Below are positions 36,262-44,952 of a stretch of 64,000 bases of DNA, in pieces. Position 1 is the stretch's first letter, and every line of letters begins with the position of its first letter. The notes beneath the pieces are model-generated. The model saw only the letters and a program-made list of their open reading frames with translations. It searched no databases and was not told the origin of the DNA. This stretch comes from Saprospiraceae bacterium (GTDB lineage: Bacteria > Bacteroidota > Bacteroidia > Chitinophagales > Saprospiraceae), in NCBI GenBank assembly GCA_016718505.1, contig JADKDE010000002.1, forward strand, positions 186,001-250,000, given 5' to 3'. Made by a program: the position numbers and the translations under genes.

Positions 36262-37372
36262 TGAAACTTTTCCTTGTCGTTAACGTCGATTGGTTTTTTC
36301 TATCCCATAGACTACCCATTGCTTTGGAGGCAAAAAACAGAGGTTACGAAGTTACCATATTTACCATTGATACTGGGAAAAAGGAGGAAATAGAATCCTA
36401 TGGTTTTAGATGTATTCCTTTGCCTTTAAGTCGTTCAGGGACGAGGTTTTTGGATGAACTAAAAGTAGTTTGGTTACTTTATAATTATTATAAAAAAGAA
36501 AGACCTCAGATTGTGCATCATGTCACAGTAAAGCCAGTTACTTATGGGTCTTTAGCAGCAAAACTAGCACGAGTACCAAAAGTGGTAAATGCCTTAGCGG
36601 GGTTGGGGTTTTTATTTATTAATGCTGACCAAAATAAATTTTTGCACTGGGCTTTAAACTTAATCTTTAGATATAGTTTCAATAACCCTCAAATTAGATT
36701 TATTCTTCAAAATAAAGATGATTTGGACATGATTCAAAACCTAAATATTTTGAAACCTAACCAAATTAAACTCATAAAAGGTTCAGGAGTAGATTTAAAT
36801 CATTATTCATATTGCCAAGAGCCTTCTGATGAAATAATTAAGGTTGTTTTACCAGCGAGGATGCTATGGGATAAGGGTGTAGGAGAATTTGTTGAAGCTG
36901 CAAATCTTCTTTATTCTAAATACAAAAATTGCGCTGAATTTATCTTAGCTGGTATGGCTGATTTAGAGAATGTTTCAGGTATAAGCATTTTGCAGCTTGA
37001 AAAATGGTCAAATACAAAAGTTGTTACCTGGGTGGGATTTCAAGAAGACGTAAAAAAAATGGTTTCAAATGCTCATATTATTGTCTTGCCCTCTTATAGA
37101 GAAGGTTTGCCTAAATCATTAATAGAAGCATGCGCCATTGGGAGACCAATTGTAACTACAAATGTACCAGGCTGTAGAGAAGTAGTAAATAACGGTATAA
37201 ATGGAATATTGGTGCCTGTAAAAATGTTGATGCCTTAGCGAATGCAATTGAAAGGCTTATTTTGGACAGAGAACTAAGAGTAAGTATGGGATTAGAGGGC
37301 AGGAAAATGGCTGAGAAGGAATTTTCTATTGAAAAGGTTATTGACGAAACTTTTGAACTATATAATAAATGA
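36261..37372 (+). CDS. Glycosyltransferase family 4, C-terminus frameshifted
   Basis: The uninterrupted frame (325 residues) starts MKLFLVVNVDWFFLSHRLPI, has KVVLPARMLWDKGVGEFVEA near residue 195 and the E-x7-E motif in PSYREGLPKSLIEACAIGRP, and then stops at 37238 in the last helix region. Adding one A to the run at 37219-37223 restores VPVKNVDALANAIERLI and a normal C-terminus ending at the TGA at 37370-37372, which overlaps the next ATG. The break is therefore a one-base deletion in a homopolymer, most simply a sequencing error. The family resembles transferases that add the second sugar to a PP-lipid-linked HexNAc. Confidence 0.83.
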
Positions 37373-38259
37373 TTTTTGAAATGGAAAATATTTTATTAAC
37401 AGGAGCAACTGGTTTTGTCGGGAAGAGATTCTTAGAATATAATTCTGAAAAATTTAATATTTTCCCAGTTTCATTTGAGAAGTGGGACGAGACGAATATT
37501 GAAATTTTTAAAAATGCTAAAACAATAGTACATTCTGCAGGTATTGCCCACAGAATGGAAAAGACTGATCCAGATTTGTATTTTGAAGTAAATTTTAGAA
37601 AAACAAAGATTTTTGCTGATATTGCAAAAAGTAAAGGTACTAAGCATTTTATTTTTATAAGTACAATCAAAGCTTTTGGGGAATATCAAAATGGAATCCT
37701 TACAGAAGCCTCTCCATGCAAAGCAGATAATGACCCATACGGGCAAAGTAAATTGTTGGCCGAAAATTACTTGAAATCAATTGAAGATGGAAATTTTATA
37801 GTTTCAATAATAAGGCCACCTCTTATCTACGGACCAGGGGTAAAGGGCAATTTGATTAAGTTTTTGGAATTAGCGGATACTCTTTTGCCTTTGCCTTTCA
37901 AAAATGTGGCGAATAGACGTACTATGATTTTTCTCGATAATTTTATTGAATTGATCAACAGAATTATTGAGACGAAACATTCAGGAATTTTCCTTGCCGG
38001 TGATAAGACACCTATTTCAACTGAAAAATTGATAAGTGAAATAAGATTATGTTTGAGAAAGGAATCTAACTTGTTTTCAATCCCCAACGTGTTGAAAAAT
38101 ATGATAAGTTTCGTAAAACCTGAATTTGCATTAAGACTTTTCGGATCACTTGAAATGGATACAAGAAACACCTACGAAAGATTAAATTTTACACCTCCCT
38201 ATTCTAGTGAATTCGGTATAAAACAAATGGTGGATTGGTATAAAAAGAAAGACTATTAA
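37369..38259 (+). CDS. WbpV-like NAD-dependent nucleotide-sugar reductase (SDR)
   Basis: A 296-residue extended SDR with LLTGATGFVGKRF, the IVHSAGIAHRM segment, STIKAFGE, the catalytic DPYGQSKLLAE and IRPPLIYGPGVKGNLIKFL, followed by LPLPFKNVANRRTMIFLDN. The last two blocks are diagnostic of the WbpV/QuiNAc-type branch, which reduces UDP-4-keto-6-deoxy-HexNAc. In related loci this gene sits beside the initiating phosphoglycosyl transferase, as it does here three genes downstream. The start in the ATGA overlap is preferred. An ATG 12 bases later is an alternative. Confidence 0.8.
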   Translation: MIFEMENILLTGATGFVGKRFLEYNSEKFNIFPVSFEKWDETNIEIFKNAKTIVHSAGIAHRMEKTDPDLYFEVNFRKTKIFADIAKSKGTKHFIFISTIKAFGEYQNGILTEASPCKADNDPYGQSKLLAENYLKSIEDGNFIVSIIRPPLIYGPGVKGNLIKFLELADTLLPLPFKNVANRRTMIFLDNFIELINRIIETKHSGIFLAGDKTPISTEKLISEIRLCLRKESNLFSIPNVLKNMISFVKPEFALRLFGSLEMDTRNTYERLNFTPPYSSEFGIKQMVDWYKKKDY

Positions 38260-38328
38260 AATGAAAAAGGAACTAAATAATCAACAATTTCAACACTTTA
38301 TTATGGAATTTTGAGCTAAAAATAATAT

Positions 38329-39775
38329 ATGAAAAATAAAAATTCAATATCACATTTTCTTGAAGAAAATAATGGGAAAAAGGTCGTTGCAGTCCAAGGT
38401 CAAGGTTTTGTAGGAGCTGTTATGTCCTTAGTATGCGCCAATGCCTTTAACTGAAGAATATGCGGTCATTGGAGTTGACCTTCCAACCCCTGCATCAATC
38501 AAAAAAGTAGAGTCCATAAACAGCGGGGTGTTCCCAATTATATCCTCTGATCCTAAAATAGATATTTTTTATAATAATGCCAGGAAAAAGGGCAATTATT
38601 TTGCTACTACCGATTCATCAGCCTTTAAATATGCCGATGTAATTATTGTCGATATTAATCTGGATGTCCAAAAAATCAATGATGGGTCAAACCGCCTTGT
38701 CGAATATAATGTTACATTGGAAGGTTTTAGAAAAGCAATGGAAACGATAGGCAATCATTGCAAAGAAGATGTATTAATAGTTGTAGAAACAACAGTGCCT
38801 CCAGGTACATGCCAAAAAGTCGTACTCCCAATAATTACAAAATGTTTGGTAGAAAGGGGATTAAGTGCAAATAAATTTAAGCTAGGGCACTCTTATGAAC
38901 GGGTAATGCCTGGTCCCGATTATATCGATTCGATTCAAAATTTTTACAGAGTTTATTCTGGAGTGAATGAGGAAAGTGCCATTGCAACAGAAGTTTTTTT
39001 GAAAACAATAATAAGTACCGAGAAATACCCTCTTACAAGATTGGGGAACGCAAACGCCACAGAGATGGCCAAGGTTTTGGAAAATTCATATAGAGCTATG
39101 AATATCGCTTTTGCTCAAGAATGGGCGAGATTTGCAGAAGAAGCTGGTGTTAATATTTATGAGGTTGTTGATGCTATTCGAATGCGCCCTACTCACGCGA
39201 ATCTGATGTATCCAGGCATTGGTGTTGGTGGATATTGCTTGACGAAAGATCCGTTACTTGCTTCTTGGGCTAAAACCAATCTTTTTGGGAGTCTCAACGG
39301 TCTTGATCAAAGTGAGCGAGGTGTCCAAATTAATGACCAAATGCCTTTGTTTGCATTTGACTTCCTTATTCAACAAGGATATCAAGATTTTAAAAATAAA
39401 AATGTAGCTTTATTAGGTGTTTCATACAGAAGTAATGTTGGGGATACTAGATACACTCCAGTTGAGCCATTTTATAATTTTTTAAATAATGCCGATGCCA
39501 GTATTATATTACATGATCCTTTTGTGAGGTATTGGGAGGAGTTATCTATTGATGTTGATGAACAGCTATTGGAAATATTGGACAATAACAAATTAGATTC
39601 TATCATATTTACCACGTCGCATTCAGAGTATAAGAACAATACTAAATTGATTGAGAAAATTTTAAGTCAAGACTCTTTGGTTATTTTTGATACTGTCGGG
39701 GTTTTGTCACAAGCTGAAATTGATACATTAAAAACAAAACATAAAGTTTTAGTCTTAGGAAGAGGAGATATCTAA
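38329..39775 (+). CDS. Nucleotide-sugar dehydrogenase (UDP-HexNAc/ManNAc-type), frameshifted
   Basis: The real start is the ATG at 38329, which gives a Rossmann motif KVVAVQGQGFVGAVMSL but hits a TGA at 38452. Removing one base from the CCTTT run at 38444-38448 joins it to the long downstream frame (AEEYAVIGVDLPTP-like continuation). That frame carries VETTVPPGTC, SYERVMPGPDY, the catalytic Cys in GIGVGGYCLTKDP near residue 302, and LLGVSYRSNVGDTR. The repaired protein would be ~481 residues. It oxidises C6 of a UDP-N-acetylhexosamine. The sequence differs clearly from the TviB-type enzyme at 126, so a second uronic acid is likely. Confidence 0.82.
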
Positions 39776-39794
39776 AAATTTAATAGTAAAAAGA

Positions 39795-40826
39795 ATGAAA
39801 AAAGTTTTAATACTTGGTGGGGCGGGGTTTATAGGAATGAACATAACCAAATACCTCGCTGAAAATCGCGAATATTCCATAACTGTTGCAGATAATTTTT
39901 CTCGTGGAAAATTGGATGAAGATTTATTGGATTTGGTAAATCGATTTGGGGTCAATATTATTGAAGGTGATTTTACATTACCATCAGCTTTTGACCAATT
40001 GCGTAAAGACTACGATTATGTGTATATGTTGGCATCTGTAGTAGGGGTCAATAATACCTTAGAGATACCCCATGAAATCATTAGAATAAATACAGCTTTG
40101 ATTTTTAATACCCTGGAATGGCTGAAAAATTCTTCTGTAAAAAAAGTAATATTTACTTCTACCAGTGAATGTTATGCAGGCACAATTGAAGCCTTCGGCT
40201 ATAAAGTACCAACACCTGAGGATATTCCTTTGAGTATTCAAGATATTGGGCATCCACGTTTTACTTATGCGGTAACTAAAATGCTTGGTGAATCAGGCTT
40301 CTTAAATTATTCGCGAAAATGTGGTTTTGAATGTACAATTGTAAGGTACCACAATGTCTTTGGGCCAAGGATGGGATTCAAACACGTTATTCCTCATTTG
40401 GTACAAAGATTTTTAGCAAATGAAAATCCGTTTTTAATCTATGGTCACGATCAAACTAGAGCTTTCAATTATATAACTGATGCTGTTGAAGGGACGGTAC
40501 TAGCCATGGAATCTGATAGTTCAAATGGTGAAATTTACCATATTGGAGATTCAACTGAAATTACAATCGAACAATTAATTAAGACAACTGGATCATATTT
40601 GGGCTTCACTGGTACGTATGAAAATGCTCCAACTTATCCTGGCTCTGTGGGTAGAAGATGCCCTGATATAACTAAAGCCCGAACCCAGCTTGGATATAGT
40701 CCTAAAGTCTCTTGGGAAGATGGACTTAAGATTACACTTGATTGGTACAAAGACTTCTATCAATCTGGAAAGCAATCTTTTGAAAAAGCTTTTGAAACAC
40801 CCACACATCATCTAAAAAATGGCTAA
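39795..40826 (+). CDS. NAD-dependent epimerase/dehydratase (SDR)
   Basis: A 343-residue extended SDR with LILGGAGFIGMNI, YMLASVVGVNNTLEIP, STSECYAGT, the catalytic FTYAVTKMLGE, VRYHNVFGPRMGFKHVIP and AFNYITDAVEGT. The insert with EAFGYKVPTPEDIPL is unusual for a plain UDP-glucose 4-epimerase and recalls UDP-glucuronate decarboxylase-like or epimerase enzymes of O-antigen loci. It lies 19 bases after the UDP-sugar dehydrogenase, so it may act on the uronate made there. It overlaps the phosphoglycosyl transferase by 8 bases. Confidence 0.83.
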   Translation: MKKVLILGGAGFIGMNITKYLAENREYSITVADNFSRGKLDEDLLDLVNRFGVNIIEGDFTLPSAFDQLRKDYDYVYMLASVVGVNNTLEIPHEIIRINTALIFNTLEWLKNSSVKKVIFTSTSECYAGTIEAFGYKVPTPEDIPLSIQDIGHPRFTYAVTKMLGESGFLNYSRKCGFECTIVRYHNVFGPRMGFKHVIPHLVQRFLANENPFLIYGHDQTRAFNYITDAVEGTVLAMESDSSNGEIYHIGDSTEITIEQLIKTTGSYLGFTGTYENAPTYPGSVGRRCPDITKARTQLGYSPKVSWEDGLKITLDWYKDFYQSGKQSFEKAFETPTHHLKNG

Positions 40827-41472
40827 AAGATTTCTCGACTTATTTGTAGTTTTTGTAGCAACGCTCTTGTTTCTGCCTTTTTTATTGCCGATTGCTATCT
40901 TATTGAGATTCACTGGTGAGGGAGAGGTTTTCTATAAGCAAAAACGGATTGGGAAATTCAATCAACCCTTTTTAATTTGGAAGTTTGCCACAATGCTAAA
41001 AAATAGCCCTAATATGGGTACTGCTGATGTTACTTTAAAAAATGATCCAAGGGTATTACCAATGGGTAATTTTTTAAGAAAGACCAAAATCAATGAATTG
41101 CCTCAAATCATCAATGTTTGGAATGGGACCATGAGTGTGGTTGGAGCGAGACCGCTAATGCAAAGGAGTTTTGACCTATATTCAGATGATGTTAGAAAGG
41201 TAATATACAATACACCACCTGGGATAACTGGAATAGGGTCACTTGTTTTTAGGGACGAAGAATCTTTAATTGATAAGTCTGGCCAAGATCCTTTGAAATT
41301 TTATGAAGAAACTATCTTGCCTTATAAAGGAAAATTGGAACAATGGTATCAAGCGAACCAATCTTTTTGGACTGACATAAAAATAATTTTTCTCACTGCT
41401 TGGGTCATCCTTTTTCCCAAAAGCGAATTGGTTTACAAGTGGTTTCAAGATTTACCGAAAAGATCTTTCTAA
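40819..41472 (+). CDS. Initiating phosphoglycosyl transferase (bacterial sugar transferase)
   Basis: A 217-residue monotopic phosphoglycosyl transferase of the WcaJ/PglC type. An N-terminal re-entrant hydrophobic helix (FVVFVATLLFLPFLLPIAIL) is followed by GEGEVFYKQKRIG, FLIWKFATML, LKNDPRVLPMGNFLRKTKIN, ELPQIINVWNGTMSVVGARP and PPGITGIGSL. It transfers a phospho-sugar, probably a HexNAc or 6-deoxy-HexNAc from the WbpV-like pathway, to undecaprenyl phosphate and starts each repeat unit. Only one such gene is visible in the window. The small PglC-like size indicates the catalytic domain alone. Confidence 0.9.
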   Translation: MAKRFLDLFVVFVATLLFLPFLLPIAILLRFTGEGEVFYKQKRIGKFNQPFLIWKFATMLKNSPNMGTADVTLKNDPRVLPMGNFLRKTKINELPQIINVWNGTMSVVGARPLMQRSFDLYSDDVRKVIYNTPPGITGIGSLVFRDEESLIDKSGQDPLKFYEETILPYKGKLEQWYQANQSFWTDIKIIFLTAWVILFPKSELVYKWFQDLPKRSF

Positions 41473-41481
41473 TTATCTATT

Positions 41482-42585
41482 TTGGGTATAAATATCATAA
41501 AGCTCGACATCATCGCTGGCGCTAGGCCCAATTTTATGAAAATTGGACCAATTGTTCATGCCATTGAAGCCTTTAACAAGGAAAACAATACGAAAATTGA
41601 ATACCGCTTGATCCATACGGGGCAGCATTTTGATGCTGTCATGAGCGAACAGTTTTTCCAACAGTTGAATATTCCAGAGCCACATCTAAATCTTGGTGCT
41701 GGAGGTGGGACACAGGCGGAGCAGACAGCAGCTATCATGGTGGGGTATGAAAATGCCTTGAAAAGTGTTAAGCCAGATTTTTGCATCGTTGTTGGTGATG
41801 TAACCTCCACCATGGCTTGTGCCATAGTAGCGAAAAAAGCTTGGATAAAAGTTGCCCACGTAGAAGGTGGAATTCGCAGTGGCGACATGAACATGCCCGA
41901 GGAGATAAATAGAATGGTTACAGACAGTATTTCTGATTATTTCTTCACAACAACCCAGCAGGCTGGAGAGAACTTGCAAAAGGAGGGACATGATAAAGGT
42001 AAAATATTTTTCGTAGGAAATACGATGATTGACTCCTTGTTGTCTAATTTGAAAAGATTGGTCAAACCCGAAATATTTGCACATGCAAACCTAGAAAATC
42101 AACCTTATTTGGTGGCTACCCTACACAGGCCGTCCAATGTCGATGACCCACAAAATTTAAAAATACTCTTGGGCCTCATCGATGAGCATTGCGGAGAGGC
42201 AAAGGTCATTTTTCCTATGCATCCGAGGACAAAGAAAGTGTTCGATGGATTGAATTTTACACCTCGCAACATCATCATCACCCAGCCCATGGGCTATTTG
42301 GAATTCATTTATACCATTAAAAATTCTATTGGGATCATTACTGATAGTGGAGGTATAACTGAAGAAGCTACAGAACTAGGAGTACCTTGTATGACACTTA
42401 GGGATTCTACCGAAAGACCAGAGACGGTGACAATTGGAACCAATGAAATGGTCGGCACAGATCCAAATAATATCATTTCTTATGTCCAAAAAATGGTGAA
42501 AAAAGAGTGGAAAAAAGGAAATATTCCAGAACTTTGGGATGGTAATACTGCAAATCGAATTGTCAATATTTTGGTAAATTTGTAG
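41482..42585 (+). CDS. wecB: UDP-N-acetylglucosamine 2-epimerase
   Basis: Interconverts UDP-GlcNAc and UDP-ManNAc. The 367-residue frame starts with TTG. Signatures are IIAGARPNFMKIGPIV, LIHTGQHFD, GDVTSTMACAI, HVEGGIRSGDMNMPEEINR, TLHRPSNVD, FPMHPRTKK and ITDSGGITEEATELGVP, all typical of the non-hydrolysing WecB family. It could feed the UDP-sugar dehydrogenase at 38.3 kb to give UDP-ManNAcA. A non-hydrolysing enzyme would not by itself supply free ManNAc for the NeuB-like enzyme. Confidence 0.92.
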   Translation: MGINIIKLDIIAGARPNFMKIGPIVHAIEAFNKENNTKIEYRLIHTGQHFDAVMSEQFFQQLNIPEPHLNLGAGGGTQAEQTAAIMVGYENALKSVKPDFCIVVGDVTSTMACAIVAKKAWIKVAHVEGGIRSGDMNMPEEINRMVTDSISDYFFTTTQQAGENLQKEGHDKGKIFFVGNTMIDSLLSNLKRLVKPEIFAHANLENQPYLVATLHRPSNVDDPQNLKILLGLIDEHCGEAKVIFPMHPRTKKVFDGLNFTPRNIIITQPMGYLEFIYTIKNSIGIITDSGGITEEATELGVPCMTLRDSTERPETVTIGTNEMVGTDPNNIISYVQKMVKKEWKKGNIPELWDGNTANRIVNILVNL

Positions 42586-42668
42586 GTTGCCACTCATTTC
42601 ATTTTAAGCCTAAAATCGTAGTAGAATTGCGCACGTTTATTTATCTTTACAAAAGTAAATAGCTTTCT

Positions 42669-42911
42669 ATGAGTACTATAGATATAACAAGAAACAAGAT
42701 TATTGATAAACTTTTAGTAATTTCTAACGAACGTTATTTGGACGCTATTCTGCAAATTGTTGACAATAGCTCCAGCATTGTTGAGAAAGTTAAGTTACAT
42801 CCGGCTCAAATTGAATTGCTGCGAATGAGCGAAGATGATTATAAGAATGGTAGGGTTATATCTCAAGAACAACTGGATAAAGAAGATAAGGAATGGCTGG
42901 CCTTAAAGTAA
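42669..42911 (+). CDS. Putative antitoxin of a ParE/RelE-type pair
   Basis: An 80-residue acidic protein beginning MSTIDITRNKIIDKLLVIS. A helical N-terminal half is followed by HPAQIELLRMSEDDYKNGRV and a charged C-terminus with EDKEWLALK. Its 3' end overlaps the toxin-like gene by 19 bases, the usual antitoxin-first order. I recognise no specific DNA-binding fold. The antitoxin call rests on size, charge and coupling. Confidence 0.65.
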   Translation: MSTIDITRNKIIDKLLVISNERYLDAILQIVDNSSSIVEKVKLHPAQIELLRMSEDDYKNGRVISQEQLDKEDKEWLALK

Positions 42912-43201
42912 TTTGGACTGAAACAGCAGTTAGACAGCGAAGAGGTATATTTGAATACTGGAACAAAAGGAATCAAAGTACAAAGTATTCAGAGAGAATT
43001 AGGGTTTTGGTTTCAAAAAAAATAGAGTTGATAAAGAAAAATCCTACATCTTTTTTATCAAGTGAATATAACGATACATATGTCGCTGTAATAGAACACT
43101 TTTGTTTGTATTTTAAAGTTGTGAAAGAAGGAATACTTGTAACTGCATTTTGGGATTCAAGACAAGATCCAGATAAATTACTTGAGATTCTCAAGAAATA
43201 A
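42893..43201 (+). CDS. Type II toxin, RelE/ParE family
   Basis: A 102-residue basic protein. It has the family start VIWTETAVRQRRGIFEYWNK (strand, then helix with conserved aromatics), the VLVSKKIELIKKNPTSF linker helix, YVAVIEHFCLYFKV and the C-terminal LVTAFWDSRQDPDKL, the typical ParE/RelE final strand with D-x-R-x-x-P/D. Members inhibit gyrase (ParE) or cleave mRNA on ribosomes (RelE). Which applies here is unknown. It is translated from inside the antitoxin gene. It sits at the right end of the glycan locus, unrelated to sugar metabolism. Confidence 0.82.
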   Translation: MAGLKVIWTETAVRQRRGIFEYWNKRNQSTKYSERIRVLVSKKIELIKKNPTSFLSSEYNDTYVAVIEHFCLYFKVVKEGILVTAFWDSRQDPDKLLEILKK

Positions 43202-43348
43202 TAATAGTGTCGACAGGTCGTGAGTTCAATGTGAAATTAGTATCGAATTGACTGCTTGATTATTTATTAATCCTTTGTACTTTTACCAAACTGTAATCCT
43301 TTAAATTTCCATTCTACGCCAAACAGAGACCAACAAAACCATTTTATT

Positions 43349-43660
43349 TTGGCTGAACATTTGTATAAAGTTTCCTTTTTAGATTTTTCAGATCATCTGT
43401 TCTGGGATGTAGATAAAACCCAATTGGATATTGATGTATCTGCTGCCTTCGTAATAGAAAGAGTGCTAGAATACGGACTGATGAAGGATTGGAATTTGCT
43501 TAAATCATACTATGGTCTGGATAAAATAAAGGAAGTCAGTCTGAATATCCGATGTTTGGACCCCGTTACCCTTTCATTTGTATCTTTTTTATTTGAGATT
43601 CCTGAAACTGAATTTAGATGCTACAAGTACACGCGGTCAGCCCAAAACTTTTGGACTTAA
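43349..43660 (+). CDS. DUF6922 family protein
   Basis: A 103-residue protein from a TTG start. HLFWDVDKTQLDIDVSAAF near residue 18, VIERVLEYGLMKDWNLLKSYYG and LNIRCLDPVTLSFVSFLF followed by FRCYKY match, from memory, the DUF6922 family of Bacteroidota. Such genes are commonly found directly before an AbiEii/AbiGii nucleotidyltransferase toxin. A remnant of such a toxin overlaps its 3' end here (43618-43731). By analogy it may act as the antitoxin partner. There is no direct evidence of function. Confidence 0.6.
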   Translation: MAEHLYKVSFLDFSDHLFWDVDKTQLDIDVSAAFVIERVLEYGLMKDWNLLKSYYGLDKIKEVSLNIRCLDPVTLSFVSFLFEIPETEFRCYKYTRSAQNFWT

Positions 43661-43731
43661 CCAAAGAACTACAATTTTTCAAAGAAAATTGGAATGAAAT
43701 GAAGCAAACTATCATCAATGAGTGCAAATAG
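43618..43731 (+). pseudogene. Remnant of an AbiEii-like nucleotidyltransferase toxin
   Basis: A 37-codon frame starts with ATG inside the DUF6922 gene and reads MLQVHAVSPKLLDLTKELQ, which resembles the standard N-terminus of AbiEii-type proteins (hydrophobic start, VSP, then a helix). The expected LVGGTALAL nucleotidyltransferase motif is missing. The frame instead runs into FFKENWNEMKQTIINECK and stops, which looks like the C-terminal end of the same family. An internal deletion of the whole catalytic body is the simplest reading. Family recognition is by eye only. Confidence 0.45.
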
Positions 43732-43755
43732 CTAAACTTACCATAATTATACTCC

Positions 43756-44952
43756 TTGCCTAAAGTCTTACATATACTCAACAGACCTCATTTCGGGGGA
43801 CCAATACTATACGCTGGAAGCTTGATTCAGTCCATTAACAAAGACTTTGAGTCCAGACTTCTCGTGGGAGAATTATCGCCCAAGGAGGAAGATGCCACCG
43901 CAATACTGACGAATTTTGGTATAAAACCAATGGTGGTCAAAGGTATGGAAAGAAATATAAGTCCTTGGAATGACTTTAAGGTCTATTGGCGACTGAGAAG
44001 GATTATAAGGCATTACAATCCTGACATCGTGCATACCAATGGAGCAAAAGCAGGGGCCTTGGGGAGACTTGCTGCAAATCACGAAAGGGTGCCTGTAATC
44101 ATACATACCTTCCATGGACACGTGTTTAAGGCCTATTTCTCTAGACCCGTTTCGTGGATGTTCCTACAGATTGAAAGATATCTAGCAAATATAACCACCA
44201 AAATAATCTCCATTTCCAAGCAGCAAACGATAGAACTGTGCAATGAATTTCATGTTGCAGAATTAGACAAGATAGAAACCATCCCTTTGGGTTTTGACTT
44301 CAATCGATTCGTAACAGATCAAGCAGTAAAACGCAAAAGATTCAGGGACGAATTCAAAATAAGTGACGATGCGATTTGTATCGGTATCGTAGGGCGTATG
44401 GTTCCCGTTAAAGACCATAAATTTTTTATCAAAGCAATCTCGAAAATCCTTAGAGAGGCTAAAGTTCCAATAAAAGCATTCATCGTTGGCGATGGCGAAA
44501 CCAGAAATGCTATTGAAGAATACGCCGTGGCGCTTGGTTTGCCTTTTACCAATGAATATGACAGAAAGCATCAACACCCACTCATTTTTACCTCATGGCG
44601 AACGGATATCGACTGCGTTTTTGCGGGATTGGATATTGTCACCCTTTGCTCCAAAAATGAAGGCACTCCCGTTACATTGATGGAAGCTCAAGCCGCCGAA
44701 AAACCCATCGTAGCCACCAAGGTCGGTGGAGTCATGGATACAGTGTTGGAAGGAGAAACAGCATTGCTATGCGAAGCTGGGGATTTGGATGGCTATTGCC
44801 AGCAACTTTTGTCCCTAGTACACGATGCAGAAATAAGGCACCGACTTACGACAAAAAGTAGAAGTTTTGTCCTGAAAAATTTCCATCACAGCGAATTCAT
44901 CCAAAATACTGAATCCCTGTACCGAAGGCTCATCGCCGCAACCAAAAAATAG
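43756..44952 (+). CDS. Glycosyltransferase family 4
   Basis: A 398-residue GT-B enzyme from a TTG start. It has KVLHILNRPHFGGPILYAGS, IVHTNGAKAGALGRLAA (acceptor domain), GIVGRMVPVKDHKFFIKAI opening the donor domain near residue 212, and LCSKNEGTPVTLMEAQAAEKP with the E-x7-E motif near residue 310. Codon use and G+C look more like the housekeeping region than the AT-rich centre of the locus. It is the last plus-strand glycan gene. Its stop touches the stop of the convergent aroA with no spacer. Confidence 0.88.
   Translation: MPKVLHILNRPHFGGPILYAGSLIQSINKDFESRLLVGELSPKEEDATAILTNFGIKPMVVKGMERNISPWNDFKVYWRLRRIIRHYNPDIVHTNGAKAGALGRLAANHERVPVIIHTFHGHVFKAYFSRPVSWMFLQIERYLANITTKIISISKQQTIELCNEFHVAELDKIETIPLGFDFNRFVTDQAVKRKRFRDEFKISDDAICIGIVGRMVPVKDHKFFIKAISKILREAKVPIKAFIVGDGETRNAIEEYAVALGLPFTNEYDRKHQHPLIFTSWRTDIDCVFAGLDIVTLCSKNEGTPVTLMEAQAAEKPIVATKVGGVMDTVLEGETALLCEAGDLDGYCQQLLSLVHDAEIRHRLTTKSRSFVLKNFHHSEFIQNTESLYRRLIAATKK

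Noticed and set aside
41686..42084. 132-codon antisense frame in wecB
   Set aside because: It lies wholly within the well-conserved UDP-GlcNAc 2-epimerase frame.
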